Shown: in pieces, positions 18,195-26,840 of the stretch
How the letters are laid out: each line of letters starts with the position of its first letter
Numbering within the stretch: position 1 is the stretch's first letter
Assembly: GCA_905234835.1 (NCBI GenBank)
Contig: CAJOIZ010000016.1
Location: 1 to 56,030, forward strand
Reading direction: 5' to 3'
Source: Paludibacteraceae bacterium
Lineage (GTDB): Bacteria; Bacteroidota; Bacteroidia; Bacteroidales; Paludibacteraceae
Length of the DNA: 56,030 nt
The notes under the pieces: model-generated
Databases searched by the model: none
What the model was told of the DNA's origin: nothing
The model's input: the letters and a program-made list of their open reading frames with translations, nothing else
Made by a program: the position numbers and the translations under genes

Positions 18195-18226
18195 CAAAGG
18201 TAGGGCAAATAAAGCGTTTTGCCAAA
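18195..18226 (-). promoter_or_regulatory. Promoter of the lipoprotein/DUF5723 operon
   Basis: On the minus strand TTTG, a 20-base spacer and TACCTTTG (its complement CAAAGGTA at 18195-18202). It leaves a leader of about 85 bases before the ATG at 18101. Confidence 0.75.
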
Positions 18227-18255
18227 TGAAAAAAGCAGGATAAATAGAAAAAAGA

Positions 18256-18287
18256 TTTGTGTATATGGAAAAAGCAGAATACTTTTG
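18256..18287 (+). promoter_or_regulatory. Promoter of rplS with long leader
   Basis: TTTG at 18256-18259, a 20-base spacer and TACTTTTG at 18280-18287, back to back with the lipoprotein promoter. The distance to the rplS ATG (18423) implies a leader of about 130 bases. The leader could hold regulation, but I see no strong hairpin in it. Confidence 0.75.
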
Positions 18288-18422
18288 CGCGATTTTTTCG
18301 GATATAGTCTCTGGCGATCAGACATATCAAGGGTGCCTAAACCGATACAGGATGCGGTGAAAGCCTTGAGAACAGTAGCGAATACTATAACCGAGGTAAC
18401 CATTAAAACCAATTTTAGTACA

Positions 18423-18776
18423 ATGGATTTGATGAAGATTGCCGAAGAGGCATTTGCCGGCGAGAAGAAAGAGTTCCCGGCATTCGCAGCGGGTGACCAG
18501 ATCACCGTAGCGTATCGTATTAAGGAAGGTAACAAGGAGCGTATTCAGGAGTTCCGTGGCGATGTGATTACTATTCACGGCTCGGAGAACAAGAAGCGTT
18601 TCACGGTTCGTAAGATGTCCGGCAATGTCGGCGTTGAGCGTATCTTCCCGATGGATAGCCCCTTCATTGAGCGCATCACCGTCAACAAGTATGGTAAGGT
18701 TCGCCGTGCGAAACTCTATTACCTGCGTAACCTGACCGGTAAGAAAGCGCGCATCCCCGAGAGAAGAGTCAAATAA
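18423..18776 (+). CDS. rplS: 50S ribosomal protein L19
   Basis: Large-subunit ribosomal protein at the 30S-50S interface. The whole sequence is recognisable: MDLMKIAEEAF, VAYRIKEGNKERIQEFRGDV, KKRFTVRKMSGNVGVERIFP, VNKYGKVRRAKLYYLRNLTG. 117 aa. The frame is open further upstream to 18219, but that would cross the promoter; the ATG at 18423 gives the normal length. A strong terminator follows. Confidence 0.97.
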   Translation: MDLMKIAEEAFAGEKKEFPAFAAGDQITVAYRIKEGNKERIQEFRGDVITIHGSENKKRFTVRKMSGNVGVERIFPMDSPFIERITVNKYGKVRRAKLYYLRNLTGKKARIPERRVK

Positions 18777-18794
18777 ACCTTTTCTACTCACAGG

Positions 18795-18832
18795 AAAAAC
18801 GTCTGACAACCAATCGTTGTCAGACGTTTTTT
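18795..18832. terminator. Bidirectional rho-independent terminator between rplS and nth
   Basis: Perfect stem GTCTGACAAC/GTTGTCAGAC with loop CAATC, flanked by A and T runs on both sides, so it works for both converging transcripts. The stop codon of nth (18820-18822) lies inside one stem arm. Confidence 0.9.
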
Positions 18833-19458
18833 GAATAGTGTCGGCAGTATGGCTGCAACCCGCATTGACCGCATTTCGGTTGGCGGGCTTGGCAGATGTA
18901 CCGACCGTGAAGTAGCAGCCAATGGTGGGCTTTGGGTATCACTTCGGCGGGTATGTGGCGGGTCAGTTGGTCTTCTGTCTGCCGCACGTTTTTGCTGTGG
19001 GTGGTCAGTCCGATGCGCTCGCTGACTCGGAAGATGTGCGTATCGACAGCCATTGTCGGTTCGTCCCAAACGACGGCGAGTATGACATTAGCGGTTTTCC
19101 GTCCCACACCGGGCAGCGTCACTAATTCGTCCAAAGAATGGGGAACTTCACCGCCGTAGTCGCTGACCAATTTCTTCGACATTCCCGACAGGTGTTTCGC
19201 TTTTGAGTTGGGGTAACTGACCGAACGGATATACCGTAGTATATCTTCTTTGGTGGCACGTGCCATTGCCTCTGCTGTGGGGTAGGCTTGGAAGAGGGCG
19301 GGTGTGACTTGGTTGATGCGCTTGTCCGTGCATTGTGCCGACAGCATCACAGCCACCAGCAGCTCGAACGGATTGTTGTAATGCAGTTCCGATTCTGCAG
19401 ACGGAGCGTTTGCTGCGAACCACTCTAATACCTTTTCATATCGTCCTTTGGTGGTCAT
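18820..19458 (-). CDS. nth: Endonuclease III (DNA glycosylase/AP lyase)
   Basis: Base-excision repair enzyme removing oxidised pyrimidines. The helix-hairpin-helix LVTLPGVGRKTANVIL carries the catalytic Lys of the family, and VDTHIFRVSERIGL the catalytic Asp. The C-terminal Fe4-S4 motif is C-x6-C-x2-C-x5-C (CQARQPKCGQCGLQPYC). 212 aa. It overlaps the DUF4924 gene by ATGA, and its last codons run into the terminator hairpin. Confidence 0.96.
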   Translation of the reverse strand: MTTKGRYEKVLEWFAANAPSAESELHYNNPFELLVAVMLSAQCTDKRINQVTPALFQAYPTAEAMARATKEDILRYIRSVSYPNSKAKHLSGMSKKLVSDYGGEVPHSLDELVTLPGVGRKTANVILAVVWDEPTMAVDTHIFRVSERIGLTTHSKNVRQTEDQLTRHIPAEVIPKAHHWLLLHGRYICQARQPKCGQCGLQPYCRHYSKNV

Positions 19459-19925
19459 CTTTCTGTTTCGGTCATATTGCTGTCGTCGTAATATGTTTTG
19501 CTCAGGAACCGCAGCAGTTGGGTGGCATCTTGAACGGTCACTTGGGTCGCCTCGCTGATTTCCTTCTTCTGCAGTCGCAACATCATCACCTGGTAGAGTA
19601 GGGTCAGGCAGGCTTCAACGTCCGACATTGAGGGGCGGTCTGTTTTGGCTTTGAACATGTTGAGTGCAGGCTCTATATGCTGGATAACGGCGCGATATGG
19701 TGCTTCTGTGGATAGCAGTTCGTCGTGCAGGTCTTCCATTTCACCCAATGCAATCTGTGCCAATTGGATATGTCCTTGCGCCATCACGCCCTCTTCGTGC
19801 ATCATACGCAGTATCTCGTCTAATTCCGCGTTGTCGTTCGCCTGTTCGGGGAAGGCGCGCAGGTAGTCCTCTATCTGCCACAGGTAGAGGATGTATTCGG
19901 CTATGTTCTCTCGTTTGGATTTCAT
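19455..19925 (-). CDS. DUF4924 family protein
   Basis: Small, mostly helical, cytoplasmic protein of unknown function conserved in Bacteroidales. The N-terminus KRENIAEYILYLWQIEDYLRAF matches the family as I recall it. 156 aa, no signal peptide or membrane segment. Translationally coupled to nth by the ATGA overlap. Confidence 0.75.
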   Translation of the reverse strand: MKSKRENIAEYILYLWQIEDYLRAFPEQANDNAELDEILRMMHEEGVMAQGHIQLAQIALGEMEDLHDELLSTEAPYRAVIQHIEPALNMFKAKTDRPSMSDVEACLTLLYQVMMLRLQKKEISEATQVTVQDATQLLRFLSKTYYDDSNMTETER

Positions 19926-19944
19926 ATCTCTTTATTAAGATTGG

Positions 19945-20346
19945 TTATTCGTCATCATCTTCGTCAAAAGGCTCGTAGTCGGCGATGAATTGTTCGATGT
20001 CTCGGCGGTCTTTCTTGGTGGGTCTGCCTGTCCCTCGGTCGCGGTTGGCTTGTGCGGACAGACGGGCAAGTTCGAGCAGTTCCAACTGGTCGGGTGGGGT
20101 GATGTCGCGCAGGTAGTCGGGTACGAGTTTGGCGCCTAATCGGTTCTCGCTCAGGCGGAGTATCTCATAGGTATAGGTGATGGGGCCCTTGCGGACAGAG
20201 AACTTGTTGCCGACGGCGAAGGTGCGTGACGGTTTGAGCGGCACGCCGTTCATGGTCACGCGTCCTTTCTTGCATTCGTCTGCGGCAAGTGAACGCGTCT
20301 TGTATATCCGCATTGCGAATAGGTATTTATCTACTCTGACTTCCAT
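19945..20346 (-). CDS. hslR: S4-domain RNA-binding protein (Hsp15-like)
   Basis: Small RNA-binding protein. S4 domain at residues 1-60: MEVRVDKYLFAMRIYKTRSL, ADECKKGRVTMNG. Family member Hsp15 binds stalled 50S subunits carrying nascent chains. The basic then acidic tail (RGTGRPTKKDRRDIEQF, ending DEDDDE) is usual for Bacteroidota copies. 133 aa. It lies between the LtaS-like gene and the DUF4924 gene on the same strand. Confidence 0.88.
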   Translation of the reverse strand: MEVRVDKYLFAMRIYKTRSLAADECKKGRVTMNGVPLKPSRTFAVGNKFSVRKGPITYTYEILRLSENRLGAKLVPDYLRDITPPDQLELLELARLSAQANRDRGTGRPTKKDRRDIEQFIADYEPFDEDDDE

Positions 20347-20355
20347 ATTTACTAA

Positions 20356-22386
20356 TTATCTTCCTCCGCTGTTAAGGCGGTTGCTTGTCATTCGGGTGTA
20401 ATATTGTTGCACGTATGCTTTCGTATAGCGGAGCATACGCTGTGTCTCCTCATCGTCTTTCCTTTCTGGCAGCAGGTCATGTTGTAGCAGTCGGTCGCGG
20501 GTATAGCACCAGAGTCGGATGGGGTGCTGTCCGTCGAACTGCAGTAGCAGGCTGTCCGAGAAGCACTGATAGATTGGGTCGTTATAGTTCACAACATACT
20601 TGTGTTCGTGATGTTGCGTCAGCACGTCTTCGCCAAAGGCAATATACGGTCTGTCGTACCCTAACAGACCGAGTACGGAAGGCATTATATCGGCTTGCGA
20701 CACGGCGGTTGTGCTGTCTATACGTCCTTCGTCCCATTGTGGGGAGAAGAAGATGATGGGCACTTCATAGACTCCCTTATCGGTTTGGTACTCCGTGTGC
20801 ATCAGTTCATTGGTATGGTCGGCAGTAATAACGAAGAGAGTGTTCTCATACCACGATTGCACCTTCGCATACGCAAAGAACTGCCGGAGTGCGTTGTCTG
20901 TGTAGCCTATACAGCGGTGAAGCGGTGACGGGCCTTCCGGAAAAACGCCCGCATAACGCTGTGGCACTTGGAACGGATGGTGGGAGGTGGCTGTGAAGAC
21001 GGCGGTCATAAATGGCTCGTGCATCTCGCTCATCGTGCGGGCGTAGTATTGCAGGAACTCCTCGTCCCAGATTGCCCAGTAACCATCGTAGTCGGCATTG
21101 TTGTTGTATTCGTCCTTGCCGTAATACGCTTCAAATCCGCAGCTGCGCGCAAAAGCCGCAAAGCCCATCGAACCGTTCGGAGCGCCGTGGAAGAACCCTG
21201 TTTGGTAGCCCTTGTGGCGGAGGCAGGATGCCAACGAATTGATGGTGTTGGTTGAGTAGGGGGTAAGGATGTAGGGCGATCCGAAGCGTGGGATGGAAGC
21301 CAGCGTACTCGGCATAGCGTCGATGGACTTGCGCCCTGTGGCAAACGAGTGGACAAAAGTGGTGCTATGTGCCAGCAGCGAGTCAAGGAATGGCGTATAG
21401 CCTGTATAGGTACCGCCGTCCAAGTCATGATTGTAAAAGCCGATATGCTCTTTGGCGAAACTCTCTAATATAAAGACCACTACGTTCGTCCGCTCAGGCA
21501 GGAGTTCCGCCAAAGGCTGTGACACTGTGTCATGAGCATTGTGCAGCGGCGAATAGACGGATTCCAGTTCATCTTCTGTGAAGTAGCTGGGATTGCGATA
21601 GACACCCCCTTCCGACGACCGCATCAGGCAGAAAGGTGTATTGAGTACGATGTTCGTTTCGGCGGGGCGGTTGGTGTACTGCAGGGCATTGCTGAGCGTA
21701 ATGGGACGTGTGAACGCCCCGAAACCGCCACGGATTCCGATGACAATGAAATACACGCTGACGCACAGCAGCACGCTCTCCGCAACATAGTATTTCCATC
21801 CGGTATGCTGGTCCGCAACGTCTCTATGTCGGTTTGCTTTGCCCGTATAGGGACTGCGCATACAAGCATACACCACCGCGATAAGGGCAAGGGTGAACAG
21901 GCTCACGTACCAGTACTGCACCATCGACGTGAAGAATATGGATGCGAGATTGTCATCGTTCTCAAATTCGGAGAAGAAGGCTACTGTTGTCCGGCGGTCA
22001 GCGAAGCGTACATAGACCGTATCCACCGCATTGGCGAGTATGCCCAATATATTGGGTATGAGGAAGAACCAGCGGGCTGTCTGCTGATAAATCGGGTTGG
22101 TGCGCCATTTCCACGGCAGCGGCAGGAACATCATCAGCAGATACACGCTGTTCAGGTAGAGCAGTGCCGTCATATCGAAGCGGATGCCGCCCATGCACAT
22201 TTCAAGCAGATGCTCATGGCTCACATCAGGGTACAGGTCCACGTTCACCAGATAGTAGAACAGACGCATCAGCATGTAGCAGACCATCATCAGTAGCCAG
22301 TTGCACACCGCCACTGTCCACGGATGTGTCCATATGGATCCCCATGCAGGCAGGATACGTTTAGATAGGTTATTTGCCGCCGTCAT
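20356..22386 (-). CDS. LtaS-like sulfatase-fold membrane phosphotransferase
   Basis: Inner-membrane protein with about five N-terminal transmembrane helices and an extracytoplasmic alkaline-phosphatase-superfamily domain (676 aa). Metal and active-site segments: NVVVFILESFAKEHIG, FATGRKSIDAMPSTLASIP (nucleophile Ser/Thr), GYDGYWAIWDEEFL and LFVITADHTNEL. In Bacteroidota such proteins probably transfer phosphoglycerol or phosphoethanolamine groups to envelope glycans; the exact substrate is unknown. It starts about 90 bases after pth, with an 11-bp repeat array between. Confidence 0.85.
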   Translation of the reverse strand: MTAANNLSKRILPAWGSIWTHPWTVAVCNWLLMMVCYMLMRLFYYLVNVDLYPDVSHEHLLEMCMGGIRFDMTALLYLNSVYLLMMFLPLPWKWRTNPIYQQTARWFFLIPNILGILANAVDTVYVRFADRRTTVAFFSEFENDDNLASIFFTSMVQYWYVSLFTLALIAVVYACMRSPYTGKANRHRDVADQHTGWKYYVAESVLLCVSVYFIVIGIRGGFGAFTRPITLSNALQYTNRPAETNIVLNTPFCLMRSSEGGVYRNPSYFTEDELESVYSPLHNAHDTVSQPLAELLPERTNVVVFILESFAKEHIGFYNHDLDGGTYTGYTPFLDSLLAHSTTFVHSFATGRKSIDAMPSTLASIPRFGSPYILTPYSTNTINSLASCLRHKGYQTGFFHGAPNGSMGFAAFARSCGFEAYYGKDEYNNNADYDGYWAIWDEEFLQYYARTMSEMHEPFMTAVFTATSHHPFQVPQRYAGVFPEGPSPLHRCIGYTDNALRQFFAYAKVQSWYENTLFVITADHTNELMHTEYQTDKGVYEVPIIFFSPQWDEGRIDSTTAVSQADIMPSVLGLLGYDRPYIAFGEDVLTQHHEHKYVVNYNDPIYQCFSDSLLLQFDGQHPIRLWCYTRDRLLQHDLLPERKDDEETQRMLRYTKAYVQQYYTRMTSNRLNSGGR

Positions 22387-22423
22387 TTCAATATTGGTTA
22401 GCGTGTTTTCTCAGAACAGGTAC

Positions 22424-22467
22424 GATAGATATACGTTAGATACACGATAGATATACGATAGATAAAC
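22424..22467. repeat. 11-bp tandem repeat, 4 units
   Basis: Four units: GATAGATATAC, GTTAGATACAC, GATAGATATAC, GATAGATAAAC. On the minus strand it begins 6 bases after the pth stop and ends 38 bases before the next gene. Confidence 0.85.
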
Positions 22468-22473
22468 GTAGGA

Positions 22474-23061
22474 TTACCCTTTGCTTTCCGAAACGCCACC
22501 TTTGGCATTGTACAGGTTCATCGTCCGTTCTATTCCTTGCAGGCAGAAGGATGGGATGATTTCAGTTGCTATCTTCAGTCGTTCGGGTAATAGTTTCTCT
22601 TCCTCTTCCGTCCACTCTCCAAGAACGAAGTTCATCTGTGCTCCTTTGGGATAGTCATTGCCTATACCGAAGCGCACACGGGCATAGTTCTCCGTACCTA
22701 ATACTTGCTGAATGTGTCCCAAACCGTTATGCCCGCCGTTTGAACCTTTCATCCGTATGCGGATGGTGCCGAAAGGCAGGTTAAGGTCATCCACTAATAC
22801 GAGCAGGTTTTCCACTGGGATTTTTTCTTCGTTCATCCAGTAACGCACGGCATTACCGCTCAGGTTCATATACGTGGACGGTTTGAGTAGCACCAGTTCG
22901 GCGTTCTTGACACGGCACCGACCGACCATACCGTATCGGCGATCCTCAAATACAACGTTGGACGCTTCGGCAAAAGCGTCCAACATCTTGAAACCTATGT
23001 TGTGTCGGGTGTTGCGGTATTCGTCGCCGATATTGCCGAGCCCGACAATCAAGTATTTCAT
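22474..23061 (-). CDS. pth: Peptidyl-tRNA hydrolase
   Basis: Cleaves peptidyl-tRNA released from stalled ribosomes. [24 protein letters not shown] holds the catalytic His; [31 protein letters not shown] and [12 protein letters not shown] are all present. 195 aa. It is 11 bases after rplY and co-transcribed with it, a common pairing. Confidence 0.97.
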   Translation of the reverse strand: MKYLIVGLGNIGDEYRNTRHNIGFKMLDAFAEASNVVFEDRRYGMVGRCRVKNAELVLLKPSTYMNLSGNAVRYWMNEEKIPVENLLVLVDDLNLPFGTIRIRMKGSNGGHNGLGHIQQVLGTENYARVRFGIGNDYPKGAQMNFVLGEWTEEEEKLLPERLKIATEIIPSFCLQGIERTMNLYNAKGGVSESKG

Positions 23062-23072
23062 ATTCTTTCTGT

Positions 23073-23636
23073 TTATTCAGCGGCAGCGGCACTTGCACGG
23101 GTTGCTTTCACTTGTGCTACACATGCGTCTTTCGGATTCATGAAGCGCAGACCTTCCATTTGGATGTCGCCGACGGCAATCCTCTTGCCTAAACCGAGTG
23201 TAGTAACGTCCACTACTATGCGCTCAGGAATCTGGGTATAGATACCGTTCACTTTCAGTTTGCGCATATCAAGGCTCAGCTTACCACCGGCTTTCACACC
23301 TTCGGCGTGACCTGTCAGTTGTACGGGGATTTCAACGGTAACGGGCTTCTTCTCATTTACCTCAAGGAAATCGATATGGAGAACCTCCTCACTGATGGGG
23401 TGGAACTGCAACTCTTTTACAACTGCGTTATGCTTTTTGCCTTCAATGGTCAGTTCTACGACCATAGTGTCGGGCGTATAGATGAGTTTGCGTACGTCGT
23501 CGTTCTTGACGGTGAACATAGTGTTCTCTCCCAATCCGTACAGGTTGCACGGAATCAGGTTCTGTTTACGGAGTTCGGCAGAAGCTTTCTTGCCGGTCAT
23601 GGTGCGGGTGTTACCCGACAATTCAAATGTTTTCAT
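23073..23636 (-). CDS. rplY: 50S ribosomal protein L25/general stress protein Ctc
   Basis: Binds 5S rRNA. The long two-domain (TL5/Ctc) form: [30 protein letters not shown], then the C-terminal beta domain [23 protein letters not shown] and [12 protein letters not shown]. The ATG at 23636 gives the normal N-terminus; an in-frame start 24 bases earlier adds MSNTNLTI, which I rejected. It lies just downstream of the tRNA-Gln terminator. Confidence 0.95.
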   Translation of the reverse strand: MKTFELSGNTRTMTGKKASAELRKQNLIPCNLYGLGENTMFTVKNDDVRKLIYTPDTMVVELTIEGKKHNAVVKELQFHPISEEVLHIDFLEVNEKKPVTVEIPVQLTGHAEGVKAGGKLSLDMRKLKVNGIYTQIPERIVVDVTTLGLGKRIAVGDIQMEGLRFMNPKDACVAQVKATRASAAAAE

Positions 23637-23670
23637 AATGGTTAAGTTTGTGTTACTCAATATCGGACAG

Positions 23671-23693
23671 AAAAAAAACGTGCATCGTGCACT
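23671..23693 (-). terminator. Terminator of tRNA-Gln
   Basis: On the minus strand GTGCA-cga-TGCAC followed by G and eight T. It lies between the tRNA and rplY; any read-through would reach rplY and pth. Confidence 0.8.
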
Positions 23694-23740
23694 TCTTGAC
23701 TTGTGTAAACGGCTGTCCTTATCCCATCACACTTTGTGTG

Positions 23741-23811
23741 TTGCCTAACGAGGAATCGAACCTCGCCCCTCAGAACCAAAATCTGATGTACTACCGATAT
23801 ACGATTAGGCA
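23741..23811 (-). tRNA. tRNA-Gln (anticodon TTG)
   Basis: The acceptor stem TGCCTAA pairs with TTAGGCA, with discriminator A. D arm GTA/TAC, anticodon stem TCAGA/TCTGA around loop TTTTGGT (anticodon TTG), and T arm with TTCGATT. About 71 bases, CCA not encoded. Confidence 0.95.
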
Positions 23812-23833
23812 CCGTTGCTATCAAAAGCGGCTG

Positions 23834-23864
23834 CAAAAGTACGGCGTTTTTCTTACCTGCCAAA
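23834..23864 (-). promoter_or_regulatory. Promoter of tRNA-Gln
   Basis: Minus-strand TTTTG-type -33 element, a 19-base spacer, and TACTTTTG at -7 (complement CAAAAGTA at 23834-23841). Transcription would start about 15-20 bases before the tRNA. Confidence 0.75.
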
Positions 23865-23910
23865 ACTTTTTTGACTTTTTCTGTATTTTTCGCTTTTTTG
23901 CTACGCTGGG

Positions 23911-24783
23911 TTATCGGTTGACCCTTCTGACACGATAGCCTTCTTTGCGTAGCAGGGCAATCAGCCCCTTGTCACCGCCGAGGTATATACAATTAAGCGT
24001 TAGAAACACTTTCCCCTCTTTTAGGTAGGACTGCAGGCGTTTAACCCATTGCACGTTGCGCTTGGCATAGACTGCATAGTCCGAATAGGAGAGGGTGGAG
24101 CGGTTATCGGGACTCTCAATGAGGAAAGCGATGTCCCCTAAGCGGCCGTTGAGGTAACTGTTGCAGATAGCGCGTTCCAATTGCACTTCGCGTTCTGGAT
24201 ATGAGATGATTTGTAGCAGTTCATCACACTGGTAGTCAAACGGTTCGCGGTCGAAGGTCATATAGAGTGTTTCGCCGAGATTGTCTAATCCTTTCACTGG
24301 CATACCTGTCTGCTGTGCCACCTGCTCGAAAAAGCCATCCATTGTCTGACCGTCTAAATCTAAATACTGTTGTAGAAGAGCGGTTCGGTAAAGCCCTGTA
24401 AGATACGACGGTTTCATCCTTCCGAGCTGTTCCATACTCATTCCTAAAGTCAATGCGAGTGCTTGGCTTACTGTCTGATAGTCGTTTTGATTGTAGTAGT
24501 CTTGCAGACGTGCGGAGTCGGGCAAAAGAGCCGCTTGCCGGAGCGTGGCGATAGCTTCGTAGTCTTCTACGGCAAACTCTGTTATCACTTTGTCACAGCG
24601 TGAAAAGACGGTGAATACGTTGGGGATAGTGTCAAGGAAAGTGCGGCTGACTAAAGGGTTGGTAGCAAGCAGATAGGACTTATGCTTTACCCCGTTGCCG
24701 GATATTTCATACAGTAACTGTCCATACACAACACATGGGCAAAGGAGTACCAAAAGCAGAAGTCTGTGAATCAATCGGTTCAT
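23911..24783 (-). CDS. TraB/GumN family protein
   Basis: Secreted or membrane-attached protein with an N-terminal hydrophobic segment (LLLLVLLCPCVVYG). The family pattern is visible: LYEISGNGVKHKSYLLAT at the start, KGLDNLGETLYM (the conserved family motif varies here) and the C-terminal FLTLNCIYLGGDKGLIALLRKEGYRV, corresponding to the usual GAGHLPG segment but with a changed core. 290 aa. Possibly a metalloprotease fold; activity is unproven and the altered motif makes it doubtful here. Coupled by ATGA to the TPR gene. Confidence 0.8.
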   Translation of the reverse strand: MNRLIHRLLLLVLLCPCVVYGQLLYEISGNGVKHKSYLLATNPLVSRTFLDTIPNVFTVFSRCDKVITEFAVEDYEAIATLRQAALLPDSARLQDYYNQNDYQTVSQALALTLGMSMEQLGRMKPSYLTGLYRTALLQQYLDLDGQTMDGFFEQVAQQTGMPVKGLDNLGETLYMTFDREPFDYQCDELLQIISYPEREVQLERAICNSYLNGRLGDIAFLIESPDNRSTLSYSDYAVYAKRNVQWVKRLQSYLKEGKVFLTLNCIYLGGDKGLIALLRKEGYRVRRVNR

Positions 24784-26840
24784 TGGAAGCGGGTGATTAG
24801 GTTGTAGGCTTGGTAGATTCCCAGTTCGCCGGCTTTGCTCAAGTCACGGATGCCCTCTTCAACCATGTCTGTATATATATAGGTAAGCCCACGGTTGAAA
24901 TACGCTTCTGCGAAGTCTGCATCACAGGTAATGGCTTGCGTATAGTGGCGGATGGCGGCATCATAGTCTTTCTGCCGGCAGAGGATGTTGGCCTTGTTGT
25001 AGTAAGCAAAAGCGAAATCGGGTTGCAGACGGATAACGTAATCGTAGTCACGCAGCATGATATCGAAGTCCATCTCTGCCTTTCCGCTTGCGGTCTGTCC
25101 TTTGTAATTGGTCTGTAGTTCGCCGTTTGCTAATCGGTAGTCAATCAGACGGTACCTCCAGTTGGCACGGCAGAAAGTGATAACGGTTACGGCATGGTCA
25201 TCTTTCGCCGTCTGTAGCAATGTTAGCGCGGCGGTGCAGTCGTCAATAGCGGATGCGTAGTCCTGCACGAGGGCAAACTCCATTGCACGGGCGAAGTACG
25301 TATAGGGGGTGGGATTGCCTTCTATCTGGTGGCTTAGTTGTGTGATATTGTCAAAGTGCGAGTTCACCATATCTGCCGTCAGGGTCACTTCCTGACAAGT
25401 AGCATGCAGCAATGACGGTAGTACGTGTCTGCGGTTGAAGTGGTCTAATGTGGCGTGCGAATAGTTTGTCCGACGCATTGACTGCTGCTGGGAATAGTAC
25501 GAGAGGATGATGTCCGGCTCGTTGATGACATCGGCATAGCGTTTCTGGACAGCGCCCCGTGTGTCTGATGAGTAGGTATTTTGCTCATCCGGTTGGTCTT
25601 CGCCGTTCTGCGCTGTGCGGGCGGAGAACTCTTTGCGGCGGTTGCGGCGGTCGGGAGTGGCCTGTGCTATATGTACATCCGTATTGGGCGTATGGAGCGA
25701 GTCCTTCATAGCTTGCAGACTGTCCTTCTTCTGTTCGAGGTCGTATGCTGTTCTTCGGTACGCGAACGCTTCTTTCTTCTCGCCGAGAGCCGTCTTCGCC
25801 TGTGCTGCAAGATAGTAGGACGGAAGGAAATACGGATAGACGGCTATCATTGTGTCAAGGTCATTGAGTGCTGACTGCCATTGTCCGAGCTGCATCAGCA
25901 CTACGCTCCTTTGGTAACGCATCTCTGCATCTTCGGGACGGAGGTCAATGGCTTTATCCAAGTCCTCAAGGGCACGGTTGTAGTCGCCCACCTCGGCACG
26001 CAGCAGCCCTCGGTTATAGTAGCACGATGCGTCTTCGGGAGCGAGACGTACAGCGTCATCGTAGTCGGATAGCGCGCCACGGTAGTTATGAAGGCGGTAG
26101 GATAGAATACCGCGGTTGATGTAGTCACCCGCCCATTTGGAACCAAGTTCGATGGCGCGGGTCAGATCTGCCATCGCAGCCGAGTCACGGTCAAGGTATA
26201 TGTCCACCACTCCGAGTGCCGACCAGGCGGCAGCGTTCTGCGAATCATAGCGGACGTTCTGCGACAGCATGTCGTAGGCACAGGCTGTGTCCTTCTTGTT
26301 CAAACAGATAATACCTTTCTCATATAGGAAGGCAGGCGATGTCGGTTCGCGGCGGAGCAGGTAATCCATATCCTGTAACGCCTGCTCATATTTCTCTTGC
26401 TGCGACAGCACGTCGGCGCGAAGCATCAGATAAGTCTTGTTGTCAGGGGAGAAGACAAGGGCATCTGTGAAGTCTTTTTCGGCTTTAGCATATTCCTTCA
26501 TCTGCCGATAGACATAACCTCGTGCATAGAAAGCCCCCGGATGGAACGGGTTACGCTCGATGGCAGCATTGCAGTCGCTTAGCGCGCCTGTGTAGTCTTG
26601 CAACTGAATCTTTGCGATACCGCGCAGCAAGAACGGCTCAGCGAGGTAGGGCTTTAGTTTGATGACTTGGTTGAAGTACTGGATAGACAGCACATAGTCC
26701 TCGAAATACAGGGCATTGCGGCCGATAGCTGTGATGCGGTCGGTGTTCAGTTGTGCGCGGACTGGCAGCGTCAGTACCAGAAGTATGCAGAAGATGATAT
26801 GTGCCTTTATGCTTTTCAATGTTATCGTTGGTTGGGTCAT
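24780..26840 (-). CDS. Secreted tetratricopeptide-repeat protein
   Basis: Protein of about 686 aa with a signal peptide (IIFCILLVLTLPVRAQ) and at least ten TPR units, for example YYNRGLLRAEVGDYNRALEDLDKAIDLRPEDAEMRY and FAYYNKANILCRQKDYDAAIRHYTQA. TPRs are scaffold repeats, so it probably acts in the periplasm as an adaptor. I placed the start at 26840 (MTQPTITLKS), which overlaps the rlmN stop by ATGA; the open frame runs further up inside rlmN but without family sense. It forms an operon rlmN-TPR-TraB. Confidence 0.85.
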   Translation of the reverse strand: MTQPTITLKSIKAHIIFCILLVLTLPVRAQLNTDRITAIGRNALYFEDYVLSIQYFNQVIKLKPYLAEPFLLRGIAKIQLQDYTGALSDCNAAIERNPFHPGAFYARGYVYRQMKEYAKAEKDFTDALVFSPDNKTYLMLRADVLSQQEKYEQALQDMDYLLRREPTSPAFLYEKGIICLNKKDTACAYDMLSQNVRYDSQNAAAWSALGVVDIYLDRDSAAMADLTRAIELGSKWAGDYINRGILSYRLHNYRGALSDYDDAVRLAPEDASCYYNRGLLRAEVGDYNRALEDLDKAIDLRPEDAEMRYQRSVVLMQLGQWQSALNDLDTMIAVYPYFLPSYYLAAQAKTALGEKKEAFAYRRTAYDLEQKKDSLQAMKDSLHTPNTDVHIAQATPDRRNRRKEFSARTAQNGEDQPDEQNTYSSDTRGAVQKRYADVINEPDIILSYYSQQQSMRRTNYSHATLDHFNRRHVLPSLLHATCQEVTLTADMVNSHFDNITQLSHQIEGNPTPYTYFARAMEFALVQDYASAIDDCTAALTLLQTAKDDHAVTVITFCRANWRYRLIDYRLANGELQTNYKGQTASGKAEMDFDIMLRDYDYVIRLQPDFAFAYYNKANILCRQKDYDAAIRHYTQAITCDADFAEAYFNRGLTYIYTDMVEEGIRDLSKAGELGIYQAYNLITRFQ

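Noticed and set aside
18219..18422. N-terminal extension of ribosomal protein L19
   Set aside because: It would include the promoter and is not part of the conserved L19 length.
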